Made by a program: the position numbers and the translations under genes. This document shows, one piece after another, positions 13,425-14,580 of a DNA stretch of 14,580 bases. Source of the stretch: an uncultured Holophagaceae bacterium. GTDB taxonomy: Bacteria > Acidobacteriota > Holophagae > Holophagales > Holophagaceae. The stretch spans positions 1 to 14,580 of the forward strand of contig CAIYNT010000043.1 of NCBI GenBank assembly GCA_903927605.1, read 5' to 3'. Below the pieces are notes generated by a model that was given only the letters and a program-made list of their open reading frames with translations, ran no database searches and was not told where the DNA came from. Within the stretch, counting starts at the first letter, position 1. Each line of letters begins with the position of its first letter.

Positions 13425-14006
13425 TCAATGAGTGATGCGAGTGCCAAGCACGTGCAGGAACTGGGCAAGCCAGGCTGGATGGGCGGGCCAAGCGGGTGCG
13501 GTGACCAGGTTCCCATCGGTGACGGCGCCATCAATGGCGATCTCCGCGTACTTCCCACGCGCGACTTCCACTTCCGCGCGGCAGGCGGGGTAGGCGGAGC
13601 AGGTGCGCCCCTCCAGCACACCGGCCGCGGCCAGCAGTTGGGCTCCGTGGCAGATGGCGGCCACGGGCTTTTTCGCCGTGAAGAAGTGGCGCACGAGTTC
13701 AAGCACTTTCGGGTTGAGCCGCAGGTATTCGGGGGCGCGGCCACCGGGAATCACCAGAGCGTCGTACTCCTTCGGTTTCACCTCGGCAAAACTGGCGTTG
13801 AGAGTGAACCGGTGCCCAGGCTTTTCGGAATAGGTCTGGTGCCCCTCGAAATCATGGATGGCCGTGGCGATCCAATCACCGGCCTGCTTGTCGGGGCAGA
13901 CCGCATGAACCGTATGGCCCACGGCCAATAGGGCCTGGAATGGCACCATGATTTCGTAGTCTTCGCCGAAATCACCAACGAGCATGAGAATGCGTTTCGC
14001 GGCCAT
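13425..14006 (-). CDS. DJ-1/PfpI-family protein (glyoxalase III/deglycase-like)
   Basis: 193 residues with AAGGGGG a few bases before the ATG. A single DJ-1/PfpI domain fills the protein. The nucleophile elbow is AAICHGAQ (116-123) with Cys119 and His120; Glu15 and Glu18 in GEDYE (14-18) supply the acidic partner, and [11 protein letters not shown] (85-95) is conserved. The stretches [18 protein letters not shown] (48-65) and [15 protein letters not shown] (163-177) are, from memory, very close to one half of plant DJ-1D, a double-domain glyoxalase that turns methylglyoxal into lactate without glutathione. Similar bacterial proteins are annotated as PfpI-like peptidases or deglycases. A role against reactive aldehydes is therefore the best guess. 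It is the first gene of a two-gene unit with the DapF-like gene. Confidence 0.88.
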   Translation of the reverse strand: MAAKRILMLVGDFGEDYEIMVPFQALLAVGHTVHAVCPDKQAGDWIATAIHDFEGHQTYSEKPGHRFTLNASFAEVKPKEYDALVIPGGRAPEYLRLNPKVLELVRHFFTAKKPVAAICHGAQLLAAAGVLEGRTCSAYPACRAEVEVARGKYAEIAIDGAVTDGNLVTAPAWPAHPAWLAQFLHVLGTRITH

Positions 14007-14103
14007 GAATGCCCCCTTGAGGTAGAAGAACCGCCCCGATTATGCGCGTGTGGCCCAACAGGAGGGTATAGGTCGAGTACAAGTTCCCTAAATGAACGGG
14101 ACT

Positions 14104-14119
14104 TGCCACCGCAGTGGCA
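14104..14119 (-). terminator. Hairpin after thiC (weak terminator candidate)
   Basis: A perfect 6-bp stem (TGCCAC/GTGGCA) with a 4-base loop begins 12 bases after the thiC stop in the direction of transcription. On the minus strand it is followed by AGTCCCGTTCATTT rather than a T run, so intrinsic termination would be weak. Read-through into the DJ-1/DapF-like pair is possible. Confidence 0.35.
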
Positions 14120-14131
14120 TGAATCCGCCGA

Positions 14132-14580
<449 letters not shown>

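Noticed and set aside
12878..13744. 288-codon minus-strand ORF
   Set aside because: Overlaps the DapF-like and DJ-1 genes in another frame; Pro/Arg-rich, low-complexity translation.

Overview
This is a GC-rich bacterial chromosome segment with short intergenic gaps and ordinary Shine-Dalgarno starts. It looks like an Acidobacteriota (Holophaga/Geothrix-like) or myxobacteria/deltaproteobacteria-type genome. The pointers are an mglB-mglA pair very like the myxobacterial polarity module, a Desulfovibrio-type FMN-binding split-barrel protein, a bacteriohemerythrin, a DUF3365 single-heme protein and a YncE-type beta-propeller. The lineage is inferred from protein resemblance alone, and no marker gene is present to settle it.

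Layout. 1-321 is the 3' end of a Lys/Ala/Glu-rich repetitive (histone H1-like) gene, closed by a UUCG-loop terminator. 414-2392 (+) is deoC-mglB-mglA. 2469-2544 is a tRNA-Asn(GUU) with its own promoter and terminator. 2786-5184 is an accessory-looking patch: a Fic-family AMPylase gene on the minus strand behind a striking array of 10-bp-phased ACCCAATT repeats, and divergently an Rrf2 regulator, an FMN-binding protein and a 59-residue helix-turn-helix protein. The patch starts at the tRNA-Asn gene and is followed at 5336-5374 by a degenerate copy of the 3' half of that tRNA. This raises, but does not prove, the possibility of an old tRNA-associated insertion. 5466-6056 (+) is a secreted c-type heme DUF3365 protein.

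The rest is mostly housekeeping or stress-related. It holds a ketopantoate-reductase-family gene (-), a coiled-coil/XRE regulator (+), bacteriohemerythrin (-), cyclopropane-fatty-acid synthase (-), thiM (-), a secreted YncE-like beta-propeller (+), a secreted FKBP-type prolyl isomerase (+), and a minus-strand pair made of a DJ-1/PfpI protein and a DapF-family protein. The window ends in the 3' part of thiC (-). Thiamin genes flank the region (thiM salvage, thiC de novo), and several genes are redox or gas related (Rrf2, FMN-binding protein, heme protein, hemerythrin).

The best leads are three. The DapF homologue has serine at both positions where the catalytic cysteines should be. The fic promoter carries a phased repeat array, and the Fic protein ends in a predicted winged helix. 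The third is the tRNA-Asn remnant. No CRISPR array, integrase, transposase or recognisable defence cassette was seen.
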